Shown here: one piece after another, positions 16,735 to 24,719 of the stretch
How the letters are laid out: every line of letters begins with the position of its first letter
How positions within the stretch are numbered: the stretch's first letter is position 1
Origin: JACCYJ01 sp038198775
Lineage (GTDB): Bacteria; Actinomycetota; Actinomycetes; Propionibacteriales; Nocardioidaceae
Length of the DNA stretch: 64,000 bases
NCBI GenBank assembly: GCA_038198775.1
Contig: JBBPZV010000006.1
Coordinates: 186,001-250,000, forward strand
Direction of reading: 5' to 3'
Position numbers and translations under genes: made by a program
Notes under the pieces: generated by a model
What the model was told of the DNA's origin: nothing
Seen by the model: the letters and a program-made list of their open reading frames with translations, nothing else
The model's database searches: none

Positions 16735-17907
16735 ATGAGCAAGGCCACGTCCCCGCTCGACCTGTTCGCCGTCGACCACCTGCTCGACGCCGAGGAGCTA
16801 GCGATTCGCGACACGGTGCGCCGCTTCTGCGAGGACCGGGTCCGTCCCAATGTCGGGCGGTGGTACGAGACCGGCTCGGTGCCGGTGCGCGAGCTCGCCC
16901 GTGAGCTCGGCCACCTCGGCGTGCTCGGCATGCACCTGACCGGCTACGGCTGCGCCGGTACCAGCGCGGTGGCGTACGGCCTGGCCTGCCTGGAGCTGGA
17001 GGCGGCCGACTCGGGCATCCGCAGCCTGGCCTCCGTGCAGGGATCGCTGGCGATGTACGCCATCTGGCGCTACGGCAGCGAGGAGCAAAAGCAGCGTTGG
17101 CTCTCGCGGATGGCCACCGGGGAGGCGATCGGCTGCTTCGCGCTGAGCGAACCTGACTTCGGCTCGGACCCGGCGGGGATGCGTACCGCGGCCCGCCGCG
17201 TCGGCGACGACTGGGTGCTCAACGGCACCAAGATGTGGATCACCAACGGATCGGTCGCCGACGTCGCCGTGGTGTGGGCGGTCACCGAAGACGGCATCCG
17301 CGGCTTCCTGGTTCCGGGGCGAGCTCCGGGGTTCGAGGCCCCGCTCATCGAGCACAAGATGTCGCTGCGGGCCTCGGTCACCTCGCAGCTGGTGCTGTCC
17401 GACGTCCGGTTGCCCGCCGACTGCCTGCTGCCCCAGGCCTCCGGGTTGGCGGCGCCGCTGTCCTGCCTGTCCGAGGCCCGCTTCGGCATCGTCTTCGGCG
17501 CGATCGGCGCTGCCCGCGACTGCCTCGACACCACGCTGGCGTACGCCGCCGAGCGGACCGTGTTCGGTCGGCCGCTCGCTGGCTACCAGCTGACCCAGCG
17601 CAAGCTGGCAGACATGGCGCTGGAGCTCGGCAAGGGCATGCTGCTGGCGCTGCACCTGGGCCGCTGCAAGGACGCGGGCCGGCTGCGACCGGAGCAGGTG
17701 AGCCTCGGCAAGCTCAACAACGTCCGGGAGGCCCTGGCTATCGCCCGGGAGTGCCGCACGATTCTCGGCGCCAACGGCATCACGCTCGACTACCCGGTGA
17801 TGCGCCACGCCAACAACCTCGAGTCGGTGCTGACCTACGAGGGAACCTCAGAGGTGCACACGCTCGTGGTCGGCCAGGCCCTCACCGGCCTCAGCGCCTT
17901 CCACTGA
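16735..17907 (+). CDS. gcdH: glutaryl-CoA dehydrogenase-like acyl-CoA dehydrogenase
   Basis: 390 residues. FAD acyl-CoA dehydrogenase. The catalytic base is Glu369 in TYEGTSEVHTLVVGQALTG, and the substrate-side SGIRSLASVQGSL corresponds to the Arg-containing loop that binds the glutaryl carboxylate in human GCDH. Also visible are GCFALSEPDFGSDPAGM and LNGTKMWITNG, the usual FAD-contact segments. The enzyme would convert glutaryl-CoA to crotonyl-CoA plus CO2, the exit of lysine/cadaverine degradation. ATG has GAGGAG upstream. Divergent from the ALDH gene, which fits a diamine/lysine catabolic context. Confidence 0.9.
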   Translation: MSKATSPLDLFAVDHLLDAEELAIRDTVRRFCEDRVRPNVGRWYETGSVPVRELARELGHLGVLGMHLTGYGCAGTSAVAYGLACLELEAADSGIRSLASVQGSLAMYAIWRYGSEEQKQRWLSRMATGEAIGCFALSEPDFGSDPAGMRTAARRVGDDWVLNGTKMWITNGSVADVAVVWAVTEDGIRGFLVPGRAPGFEAPLIEHKMSLRASVTSQLVLSDVRLPADCLLPQASGLAAPLSCLSEARFGIVFGAIGAARDCLDTTLAYAAERTVFGRPLAGYQLTQRKLADMALELGKGMLLALHLGRCKDAGRLRPEQVSLGKLNNVREALAIARECRTILGANGITLDYPVMRHANNLESVLTYEGTSEVHTLVVGQALTGLSAFH

Positions 17908-17949
17908 CCATCCGCGACCTTCCGCCCGACCATCCGTGAGTTCCGGCGC
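17906..17949. repeat. two-copy 22-bp direct repeat between gcdH and the next gene
   Basis: Two adjacent degenerate 22-bp units begin GACCATCCGCGA at 17906 and GACCATCCGTGA at 17928. Each continues with CTTCCG or GTTCCG. The first unit begins inside the gcdH stop codon. They fill most of the 49-bp gap between two convergent genes. No obvious function. Confidence 0.5.
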
Positions 17950-17956
17950 GGACCGG

Positions 17957-18985
17957 TCAGGACGTCTGACGGTAGTAGGCGATCACCAGCGCTCCCCGCC
18001 GGGCGCCACCGCGCGCTCGGACCGACAGGGTGTGGCTGTCGGTCGAGTCGAAGCGATCGGTCTGCACGCCGCCGCCCGTCGAGCCGCTGAAGGAGCGACC
18101 GTCGGAGTACGCCACCAGCCGTCCCCCGACGCCCAGCTTCCACCATCCGTACCGCACCATCGTGGCGCGGTCGGATGCCGGAATCTGCAACGAGACCTGG
18201 CGCCCGTCGCTCACCGGCGAGATGAGGTAGTCGCCGAGCACGAACCGGCCCGGCTGGGTTCCCTCGAGCACCCGGGGCAGGGCGACACCGTGCGCCGTCA
18301 CGGTTCGCCCGGTTCGGGCATACAAGGCCAGCCCGAACCGCGCCTTAGGGACGGTGACCTGCTTGCCCCGCAGCTCCAGCCGCATCGTGATCGTGAACGG
18401 CCGCCCCGGCCGGACCCCCGCTCGCTGCCACTGCGAAGCGTTCGCCTTGGAGCCGGACCCGATGCCGGTGGCGCCACTGGCGCCGGGCCGAGCCTGCGGC
18501 GAACAGCTGTGGCCATAGAAGTCCTTGCCGTTGACGGCCCAGAACATCATCAGCTGGGCGTTCTGCACGGCCCGGGGGTGGAAGTCCGCCGGCACGTTGC
18601 AATAGATGCTGGTGAGGACGTCGAGCGCAGGCAGGCTCAGCCGCCACCGAACTGTGCTCTCACCGGCGCGGTTCAGCCTGGACGCGATCAGCGTGTCACC
18701 GTCTATCCGCTGCGGGAACGACGCGGAAGCCTCCGGCGGGATGGACGGCACCGTGCTGGTGGCGGGTCCCACCGGCCTCGGCGACGCCGCCCGGTCGACG
18801 ACGCTCGGCGCCAGGAGGACCGCCACTGCGGCGGCGAGGGCGGTGCCCGCGACGATTCCGGCGCGCCTCGCCCGGCGGTGGGCGGCGATCCGAGCGCGCA
18901 CCCCCGTCAGGCGCTGCGAGACTTCCCCGCTGGAAGCAGACTCGGCCCGCGCCGAAAGCTCCTCGCGCAACTCGTCCACGTTCAT
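17957..18985 (-). CDS. membrane-anchored protein coupled to a SigE-family sigma factor
   Basis: 342 residues. A short charged cytoplasmic part (1-43, with RVRARIAAHRRARR just before the membrane) is followed by one helix (about 44-63) and a large secreted domain of unknown fold. The secreted part includes two Cys (about 125 and 155) and a C-terminal region rich in beta-forming residues, ending in RGALVIAYYRQTS. Its ATG overlaps the stop of the sigma gene (ATGA), so the two are made together. That position is the usual place of an anti-sigma factor, but I see no HxxxCxxC zinc anti-sigma motif, so this is a candidate regulator or envelope sensor only by context. Confidence 0.8.
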   Translation of the reverse strand: MNVDELREELSARAESASSGEVSQRLTGVRARIAAHRRARRAGIVAGTALAAAVAVLLAPSVVDRAASPRPVGPATSTVPSIPPEASASFPQRIDGDTLIASRLNRAGESTVRWRLSLPALDVLTSIYCNVPADFHPRAVQNAQLMMFWAVNGKDFYGHSCSPQARPGASGATGIGSGSKANASQWQRAGVRPGRPFTITMRLELRGKQVTVPKARFGLALYARTGRTVTAHGVALPRVLEGTQPGRFVLGDYLISPVSDGRQVSLQIPASDRATMVRYGWWKLGVGGRLVAYSDGRSFSGSTGGGVQTDRFDSTDSHTLSVRARGGARRGALVIAYYRQTS

Positions 18986-19521
18986 CCCTGGCCCTCCTCT
19001 CCCGCCGGAACGGACGGGTCGATGCGTAGCGACCGCAGAGCCTTGCTGGTCTGGCTCTTGACCGTCCCCGCCGCCACCCCGAGGACCGCTGCGGTCTGCG
19101 CCTCGCTCAGGTCCTCGTAGAACCGCAGGACCACCACGGCCCGCTGCCGCTTCGGCAGCCTGACGACAGCGGCCCACAGATCGGTGCGCGCCGCCACGTC
19201 GACTTCGCTACCCTCGCTCTCCGGCAGCTCCGCGGTCGGGCGCTCACCGTTCCAACGGCGACGCCACCAAGAGGCGTAGGTGTTGACGAGGATCTTGCGC
19301 ACGTACGGCTCGGGGCGGTCATCGATGCGACGCCACGCCCGCCAGGCCTTGGCCAGCGCCGTCTGCAGCAGGTCCTCGGCGAGACCGTGGTCGGAGGTCA
19401 GCAGGTAGGCCGTGCGCAACAGCGACTCGGAGCGAGCAACGACGAACGCGTCGAAGTCCACGCTCTCCTTCGTGGCGGCGCCACGAGAGTCGACCACCGT
19501 CGTCGCCTGGTGGTCTCGCAT
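18982..19521 (-). CDS. SigE-family ECF-type RNA polymerase sigma factor
   Basis: 179 residues. Region 2 is FVVARSESLLRTAYLLTSDH through LLQTALAKAWRAWRRI, followed by EPYVRKILVNTYASWWRRRW. Region 4 is LPKRQRAVVVLRFYEDLSE with the helix-turn-helix AQTAAVLGVAAGTVKSQTSKAL. The YASWWRRRW and GERPTAELPE blocks are typical of the actinobacterial SigE-family group. I chose ATG 19521. A GTG at 19563 would add 14 residues, but sequence similarity begins later. No zinc-binding or C-terminal extension. Downstream partner overlaps by 4 bp. Confidence 0.92.
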   Translation of the reverse strand: MRDHQATTVVDSRGAATKESVDFDAFVVARSESLLRTAYLLTSDHGLAEDLLQTALAKAWRAWRRIDDRPEPYVRKILVNTYASWWRRRWNGERPTAELPESEGSEVDVAARTDLWAAVVRLPKRQRAVVVLRFYEDLSEAQTAAVLGVAAGTVKSQTSKALRSLRIDPSVPAGEEGQG

Positions 19522-19620
19522 GCCGCTGCTTCCCTCCCCGGACGACGCCGCTGTCGCCCGCACCCCTCACTACCCGCGGGACCCGACGTCTGGTTGCCTC
19601 CGGCCGAGGAACGTTCAACC

Positions 19621-21252
19621 TCAACCGGCGTGGACCTGGCGCCCCCCGACGTAGGTCGCCACCACCCGAGCGTCGGCGACGGCCTCGGCCGGTCCGGCCA
19701 GGATGTCGCGATCCAGCACCGCCAGGTCGGCAAGCATGCCGACGTCGATGTGCCCGGTGGCGTCGGAGTGGTTCACCCAGGCCGATCCAGCGGTGTAGGC
19801 GGCCAACGCCGCCGACACCTCCAGCGCCTGCTCCGGCAGGAACGGCTCGGTCCCGACCGGGGCATCCGGCTGGACGCGGTTGACTGCGGTGTGGATCCCC
19901 TGCAACGGGTCGGGGCTGCTCACCGGCCAGTCACTGCCGGCCGCGAGCCGGGCTCCACTGCGGGCCAGTGAGGCGAACGGGTACTGCCAGCCTGTTCGCT
20001 CGGCGCCCAGAAAAGGAATCGTCATCTCGTCCATCTGGGGTTCGTGCGCGGCCCACAGCGCCTGCATGTTCGCGGCGACGTCCAGGGCCGCGAAGCGGGG
20101 CACGTCCGGTGGGGCGATGACCTGGATGTGCGCGATGTGGTGGCGGGCGTCGGTGGCACCGTTGGCGGCACGGGCCACCGCGAAGGCGTCCAGCGCCTCC
20201 CGGACCGCTCGGTCCCCGATGGCGTGTACGTGCACCTGGAAGCCGGCCGCGTCCAAGGCGGGGACGGCTTCGGACAGCGTTTCGGGGTCGACGAAGGACA
20301 GCCCCCGGTTGCCGGTTGCGGCGCCGCTGCGGTCGAGGTACGCGTCCAGCATCGCGGCGGTGAAGTTCTCCGCGATGCCGTCCTGCATGATCTTGACGCT
20401 GGTCGCAGCGAACCGCCCGGTGCGAAGCCTGTCCCGGCGCTCCACCAGCTCGGCGATCTGCTCGTTCCCGCGGTCGCGGTCCCACCACAAGGCCCCGACG
20501 ACCCGAGCCGTCAGCCGGCCGTCTCGGGCCGTGCGCAGGTAGGCGGCCGAGGCGTCACCGAGGTTGGCGTACGAGCCAAGGATCGCGTCCTGCCACCCGG
20601 TGATGCCGAGGGAGTGCAGGTACGCCTGCGCCTCGAGCAGGGCCGCGACGTGGTCGGCCTCGGTGTCGGAGGGAAGCAGGTGGCCGACCAGCGTCATCGC
20701 CCCCTCGTGGAGCAGCCCGGTCGGCGACCCGTCGCTGGCGCGCTCGATGCGGCCGTCGGGCGGGTCCGGGGTGCTTGCCACGATGCCGGCGCGGTCCAAC
20801 GCGCAGGTGTTCACCCACGCTCCGTGGTGGTCACGGTTGGGCAGGAAGACCGGTCGGTCGGGCAGGACCGCGTCCAGGTCGGTCGCGACCGGGGTCCCGC
20901 CAGGAAAGCTCGCCATCCCCCACCCCCCACCAGTGATCCACTCGCGCTCGGGATGCGCGTCGGCGTAGGACCGGATCGCCCGAAGGTAGGTGTCGCGTCC
21001 CTGCAGCTGCGAGAGGTCGCACCGCATCCGCTCCAGGCCCCCCTGAACCGGGTGGATGTGCGCGTCTACGAAACCCGGAACCAGGAGGCCGCCCGCAAGG
21101 TCGACGCGCCTGGTCCGCGGGCCGGCCAGGTCCGCGACCTCCGAGCCGCCCACCGCGACGATCCGGTCGCCGGCGACGGCCACCACGGCGTCGTGACCTA
21201 GGCGTTCGTGCCCGAGGACGGCACCACCCCCCAGCAGCAGGTCCGCCGGCAT
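19621..21252 (-). CDS. YtcJ-like amidohydrolase (amidohydrolase family 3)
   Basis: 543 residues. Metal-dependent hydrolase: the first HxH is His65/His67 in FVDAHIHP, then QVHVHAIGDRAVREALDAF and AAGSDWPVSS provide later His and Asp ligands. The N- and C-terminal beta sandwich segments that flank the barrel are present (VDLAGGLLVPG and ILAGPAEAVADARVVATYVGG region). No signal peptide, so it is cytoplasmic. The substrate of YtcJ-like enzymes is mostly unknown; amide, N-formyl or cyclic amide bonds are typical. ATG follows GGAGGG and abuts the speB stop, so it is in a unit with agmatinase. Confidence 0.9.
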   Translation of the reverse strand: MPADLLLGGGAVLGHERLGHDAVVAVAGDRIVAVGGSEVADLAGPRTRRVDLAGGLLVPGFVDAHIHPVQGGLERMRCDLSQLQGRDTYLRAIRSYADAHPEREWITGGGWGMASFPGGTPVATDLDAVLPDRPVFLPNRDHHGAWVNTCALDRAGIVASTPDPPDGRIERASDGSPTGLLHEGAMTLVGHLLPSDTEADHVAALLEAQAYLHSLGITGWQDAILGSYANLGDASAAYLRTARDGRLTARVVGALWWDRDRGNEQIAELVERRDRLRTGRFAATSVKIMQDGIAENFTAAMLDAYLDRSGAATGNRGLSFVDPETLSEAVPALDAAGFQVHVHAIGDRAVREALDAFAVARAANGATDARHHIAHIQVIAPPDVPRFAALDVAANMQALWAAHEPQMDEMTIPFLGAERTGWQYPFASLARSGARLAAGSDWPVSSPDPLQGIHTAVNRVQPDAPVGTEPFLPEQALEVSAALAAYTAGSAWVNHSDATGHIDVGMLADLAVLDRDILAGPAEAVADARVVATYVGGRQVHAG

Positions 21253-22254
21253 TCAGCGGCCCTCCAGCAGCGGACCCGCCGGATCGTGGGCGAGGCCGAG
21301 GCGCCGCGCCGCCAGCGCCGCCAGCGCCTCCAAGACGACCCGGTTCGCGAGCGCGGCGGTGATCTCGGCGTGGTCGTACGGCGGGGAGACCTCCACGACG
21401 TCGATCCCGACCACCGGCAGCTCCAGGCAGATCCGGCGGACCGCGTCGAGCAGCTGACGGGCCGAGAGGCCGCCGGGTTCCGGAGTGCCGGTGCCCGGCG
21501 CGTGGGCCGGGTCGCAGACGTCGACGTCGACGGAGAGGAAGACGCCCTGGCAGCCGTCGACCGCGATCTCGAACGCCTCGTCCAGGCAGGAGGCGAGGCC
21601 GCGCACGCCGATCTCGGTCATCTCGTACGAGCGCATCCGCTGCGCTGCCATCCATGCCAGCGTCTGCGGGCCCGGCCAGTAGCCTCGCAGGCCGATCTGC
21701 AGGAACCGGTCGCCGCGCAGCGCGCCGGACTCGATCAACCTCCGCATCGGCTGGCCATGCCCGTACAGCGAGCCGAACTCGATGTCGCCGGTGTCCGCGT
21801 GGGCGTCGAAGTGCAGCATCGACACCGAGCCGAACCCGTGGTGACGAGCCACCCCGGTGGCATCCGGAAGCGTGATCGTGTGGTCTCCGCCGAGGACCAG
21901 CGGTATCGCAGCGGTGCGCGACACCTCGTACACGGCATCCTCCAGCGCTCGGATCGAGCGCTCCACGTCGCCGGAGTACATCTCGACGTCCCCGGCGTCA
22001 CGGACCACGAGGTCGGCCAAGGCATCGGTGCGCAGTGCCAGGTGCGGTCGAGAGCCGTCGTGCGGCAGGTAGTCGGTGGCGCGGATCGCCTGGGGCCCGA
22101 AGCGGGCGCCGGGCCGGGAGGAGGTGCCGCCGTCGAACGGGGCTCCCACGACGACCACGTCGGCGCCGGCCAGCGAGCCTCGGTCCGCGAGGTCGCAGCG
22201 GGGTACGCCGAGGAACGTCAGGTCGGGGCCGTACTGCGCGCCGTATCGTGCCAT
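21253..22254 (-). CDS. speB: agmatinase/ureohydrolase
   Basis: 333 residues. Ureohydrolase with all manganese ligands: His125 (GGDHT), Asp150/His152/Asp154 (HFDAHADTG), Asp243/Asp245 (SVDVDVCDPAHAPGTGTPE). It would cleave agmatine to putrescine and urea. Guanidinobutyrase or guanidinopropionase are close relatives and cannot be excluded. The GHGQPMRRL loop is similar to the agmatinase substrate loop. ATG has GGGAGG upstream. Divergent from the aminotransferase at 22379 and head-to-tail with the amidohydrolase. Its product would feed the putrescine route encoded around it. Confidence 0.9.
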   Translation of the reverse strand: MARYGAQYGPDLTFLGVPRCDLADRGSLAGADVVVVGAPFDGGTSSRPGARFGPQAIRATDYLPHDGSRPHLALRTDALADLVVRDAGDVEMYSGDVERSIRALEDAVYEVSRTAAIPLVLGGDHTITLPDATGVARHHGFGSVSMLHFDAHADTGDIEFGSLYGHGQPMRRLIESGALRGDRFLQIGLRGYWPGPQTLAWMAAQRMRSYEMTEIGVRGLASCLDEAFEIAVDGCQGVFLSVDVDVCDPAHAPGTGTPEPGGLSARQLLDAVRRICLELPVVGIDVVEVSPPYDHAEITAALANRVVLEALAALAARRLGLAHDPAGPLLEGR

Positions 22255-22304
22255 CAGCCGCCTCCCACAACGGATTCCGTCGCCACGTACCGAAAACTAG
22301 TCGG

Positions 22305-22382
22305 ATGTGCGACATGATGCGAGCGATGGCAACGGATCCGCTTGCTCCCGACGGCTGGGCTGCGTCAGACTGGCACTCATGA
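22305..22382 (+). CDS. possible 25-codon leader ORF ending on the aminotransferase start codon
   Basis: An ATG at 22305 opens 25 codons (MCDMMRAMATDPLAPDGWAA, then SDWHS) whose TGA overlaps the ATG of the aminotransferase gene as ATGA. Neither start has a good ribosome site. If translated, coupling from this leader could supply initiation for the main gene. The beginning also contains ATGT-GCG-ACAT, a small inverted repeat, which could equally be an operator. Low confidence that a peptide is made. Confidence 0.25.
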   Translation: MCDMMRAMATDPLAPDGWAASDWHS

Positions 22383-23761
22383 ACAGCAATCCCGGCCAAG
22401 ACGACGCTGCCCTGCAGCGTGCGGCCAAGGACCACCTGTGGATGCACTTCACCCGCCACTCCGCCTTCGAGGTCGGTGACGTGCCGACGATCGTGCGAGG
22501 GGACGGCGCCTACATCTACGACTCCAAGGGCAAGCGCTACCTCGACGGGCTGGCCGGGCTCTTCGTGACCCAGGTGGGTCACGGCCGCACCGAGCTGGCC
22601 GAGGCCGCGGCCAAGCAGGCCAGCGAGCTCGCGTTCTTTCCGCTGTGGTCCTATGCGCATCCGACCGCGATCGAGCTTGCCGAGCGCCTCGCCGGGTACA
22701 CCCCGGGTGACCTGAACCGCATCTTCTTCACCACCGGCGGCGGGGAGGCCGTCGAGAGTGCGTGGAAGCTGGCCAAGCAGTACTTCAAGCTGGTTGGCAA
22801 GCCGACCAAGCACAAGGTGATCAGCCGAGCCATCGCCTACCACGGCACACCGCAGGGCGCGCTGTCGATCACCGGTCTGCCCGGCATGAAGGCGCCGTTC
22901 GAACCGCTGGTCCCGAGCACCTTCCGGGTGCCGAGCACGAACTTCTACCGCGCGCCGGAACACTCCGACGACCTCGAGGCGTTCGGCCGCTGGGCGGCCG
23001 ACCGGATCGGCGAGGTCATCGAGTTCGAAGGCCCCGACACGGTGGCCGCGGTCTTCTTGGAGCCGGTGCAGAACTCCGGAGGCTGCTTCCCACCGCCGCC
23101 GGGCTACTTCGCGAGGGTGCGAGAGATCTGTGACGAGTACGACGTCCTGCTCGTCTCCGACGAGGTGATCTGCGCCTTCGGCCGGCTGGGCGAGATGTTC
23201 GGCGCGCAGCGCTACGGCTACCAGCCGGACATCATCACCTGCGCCAAGGGGCTGACCTCCGGCTACTCACCGCTCGGGGCGATGATCGCCAGCGACAAGC
23301 TGATGGAGCCGTTCTTGTCCGGGGCCACGATGTTCGCCCACGGGTACACCTTCGGTGGCCACCCCGTCTCGACCGCGGTGGCGATGGCGAACCTCGACAT
23401 CTTCGAGCGCGAACAGCTTCCCCAGCACGTCCGCGACACTGAGGCCGACTTCCGGGCGACGTTGGAGAAGCTGCTCGAGCTGCCGATCGTCGGGGATGTC
23501 CGCGGGGACGGCTTCTTCTACGGCATCGAGCTGGTCAAGGACAAGGCGACCAAGGAGACGTTCGACGACGACGAGTCGGAGCGGCTGCTGCGGGGCTTCT
23601 TGTCACGGGCGTTGTACGAGGCGGGCCTGTACTGCCGAGCCGACGACCGCGGCGACCCGGTGGTGCAGCTGTCACCACCGCTGATCTGCACCCAGCAGCA
23701 CTTCGACGAGATCGAGCAGATCCTGCGCTCGGTGCTGAGCGAGGCGTGGGGACACCTCTGA
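22379..23761 (+). CDS. class III PLP-dependent aminotransferase (putrescine/diamine type likely)
   Basis: 460 residues. Class III aminotransferase: FFTTGGGEAVESAWKLAKQY, SDEVICAFGR with Asp261, PLP lysine Lys290 in TCAKGLTSGYSPLG, and AYHGTPQGALSITG in the substrate half. The pattern is that of the actinobacterial enzymes annotated as putrescine or omega-amino acid:pyruvate aminotransferases. With agmatinase next door and PotABCD downstream, conversion of putrescine to 4-aminobutanal is the likely role (inference). No clear ribosome site precedes the ATG, which overlaps the stop of a possible leader ORF. Followed by an unusually AT-rich gap. Confidence 0.88.
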   Translation: MNSNPGQDDAALQRAAKDHLWMHFTRHSAFEVGDVPTIVRGDGAYIYDSKGKRYLDGLAGLFVTQVGHGRTELAEAAAKQASELAFFPLWSYAHPTAIELAERLAGYTPGDLNRIFFTTGGGEAVESAWKLAKQYFKLVGKPTKHKVISRAIAYHGTPQGALSITGLPGMKAPFEPLVPSTFRVPSTNFYRAPEHSDDLEAFGRWAADRIGEVIEFEGPDTVAAVFLEPVQNSGGCFPPPPGYFARVREICDEYDVLLVSDEVICAFGRLGEMFGAQRYGYQPDIITCAKGLTSGYSPLGAMIASDKLMEPFLSGATMFAHGYTFGGHPVSTAVAMANLDIFEREQLPQHVRDTEADFRATLEKLLELPIVGDVRGDGFFYGIELVKDKATKETFDDDESERLLRGFLSRALYEAGLYCRADDRGDPVVQLSPPLICTQQHFDEIEQILRSVLSEAWGHL

Positions 23762-23906
23762 GTAATATTGCACAAAGTAGTGCCTCATTTACGCTGGGTG
23801 GTCATACTGAGGGCGTAGTGCCGGGTGCAACCCGGCTCGGGCTCGGGAGGGACCATGCAGCGGACCTGGCCGCCGATCACGGCAGGCTGAGGGCACTCCG
23901 CCTGTC
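23762..23906. promoter_or_regulatory. AT-rich gap with inverted repeat between two convergent genes
   Basis: The first 50 bases (23761-23810) are about 42% GC, far below the surroundings. They contain GCAC-AAAGTA-GTGC (23770-23783), an inverted repeat with a 6-nt spacer. A tiny plus-strand ORF of 11 codons (ATG 23854, GGGAGGG upstream) follows. The flanking genes converge here, so a gene promoter is not expected. A protein site, a small RNA promoter or a remnant of a lost regulator gene are possible. I cannot decide. Confidence 0.35.
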
Positions 23907-23914
23907 TCAGGCGG
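23898..23914. terminator. short GC hairpin at the potC stop codon
   Basis: CCGCCTG (23898-23904) pairs perfectly with CAGGCGG (23908-23914) across a TCT loop. It overlaps the potC stop codon and has no T-run on either side, as is common for actinobacterial hairpin terminators. It would serve the leftward pot operon. Confidence 0.4.
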
Positions 23915-24719
23915 GTGAGCGCCGTCGCCGGCCGAGTTCGAGGCCCACGACGACCAGCACCGACACCAAGAACATCGATGTGCCGATGACGTTGATCTGA
24001 GGGGGGATCTCGCGTCGCGACGACCCCCACACGTACATCGGGAACGTCGTGGTCTGCCCGGCCACCAGGTTGGTGATGATGAAGTCGTCGAACGACAGCG
24101 AGAACGCCAGCAACGCCGCACCCAAGATGCCCGGGAACACCAGCGGGAACGTCACTCGCCAGAACGTCTGCCACTCGTTCGCATACAGGTCCATCGCCGC
24201 CTGCTCCAGCCGGCCGTCGAGCCCGGCCAGGCGCGCCTTGACGGTGACGACGACGAACGACAGGCAGAACATGATGTGCGCGACGAGGATCGTCGAGAAG
24301 CCGAGCTGGCCGGCGAACCCGGCGGTGACGAACAGGGCCAGCAGCGACGAGCCCATCACGATCTCCGGTGAGGCCATCGGGAGGAAGATCGTGACGTTGG
24401 CGGCGGCTCTGCCCCGGAAGCGGTGACGCACCATCGCGAACGCCATCAACGTGCCGAGCACGGTGGCTCCGATGGTCGCCAGCAGGCCGATCTGCAGGCT
24501 GGTCTTGACCGCCGCGCACATGCCGTACGAGGCACACGGGTCGGTCCAGTTGCTCCAGGTGAAACCGCTGAACTGGTAGGCGATGTCGGCGGAGTTGTCG
24601 AACGACATCAAGACGACGACGAGGATCGGAACGAACATGTAGAGCAGCACGAGCAGCCCGAGGAACAAGATCACGTGGTCGGTGATCCAGCGTCCCACCC
24701 GCACCAGCGCCGCGTTCAC
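23907..24719 (-). CDS. potC: polyamine ABC transporter permease PotC
   Basis: 270 residues with six membrane helices. The conserved coupling loop is EQAAMDLYANEWQTFWRVTFPLVFPGI (position about 185-211, shown in part: EQAAMDLYANEWQTFW), the EAA-type motif that docks on the ATPase. Resembles PotC/PotI inner-membrane subunits of spermidine/putrescine importers. GTG start overlaps the potB stop as GTGA. Last gene of the leftward potD-A-B-C unit. Specificity (putrescine versus spermidine) cannot be read from the permease. Confidence 0.93.
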   Translation of the reverse strand: MNAALVRVGRWITDHVILFLGLLVLLYMFVPILVVVLMSFDNSADIAYQFSGFTWSNWTDPCASYGMCAAVKTSLQIGLLATIGATVLGTLMAFAMVRHRFRGRAAANVTIFLPMASPEIVMGSSLLALFVTAGFAGQLGFSTILVAHIMFCLSFVVVTVKARLAGLDGRLEQAAMDLYANEWQTFWRVTFPLVFPGILGAALLAFSLSFDDFIITNLVAGQTTTFPMYVWGSSRREIPPQINVIGTSMFLVSVLVVVGLELGRRRRSPA

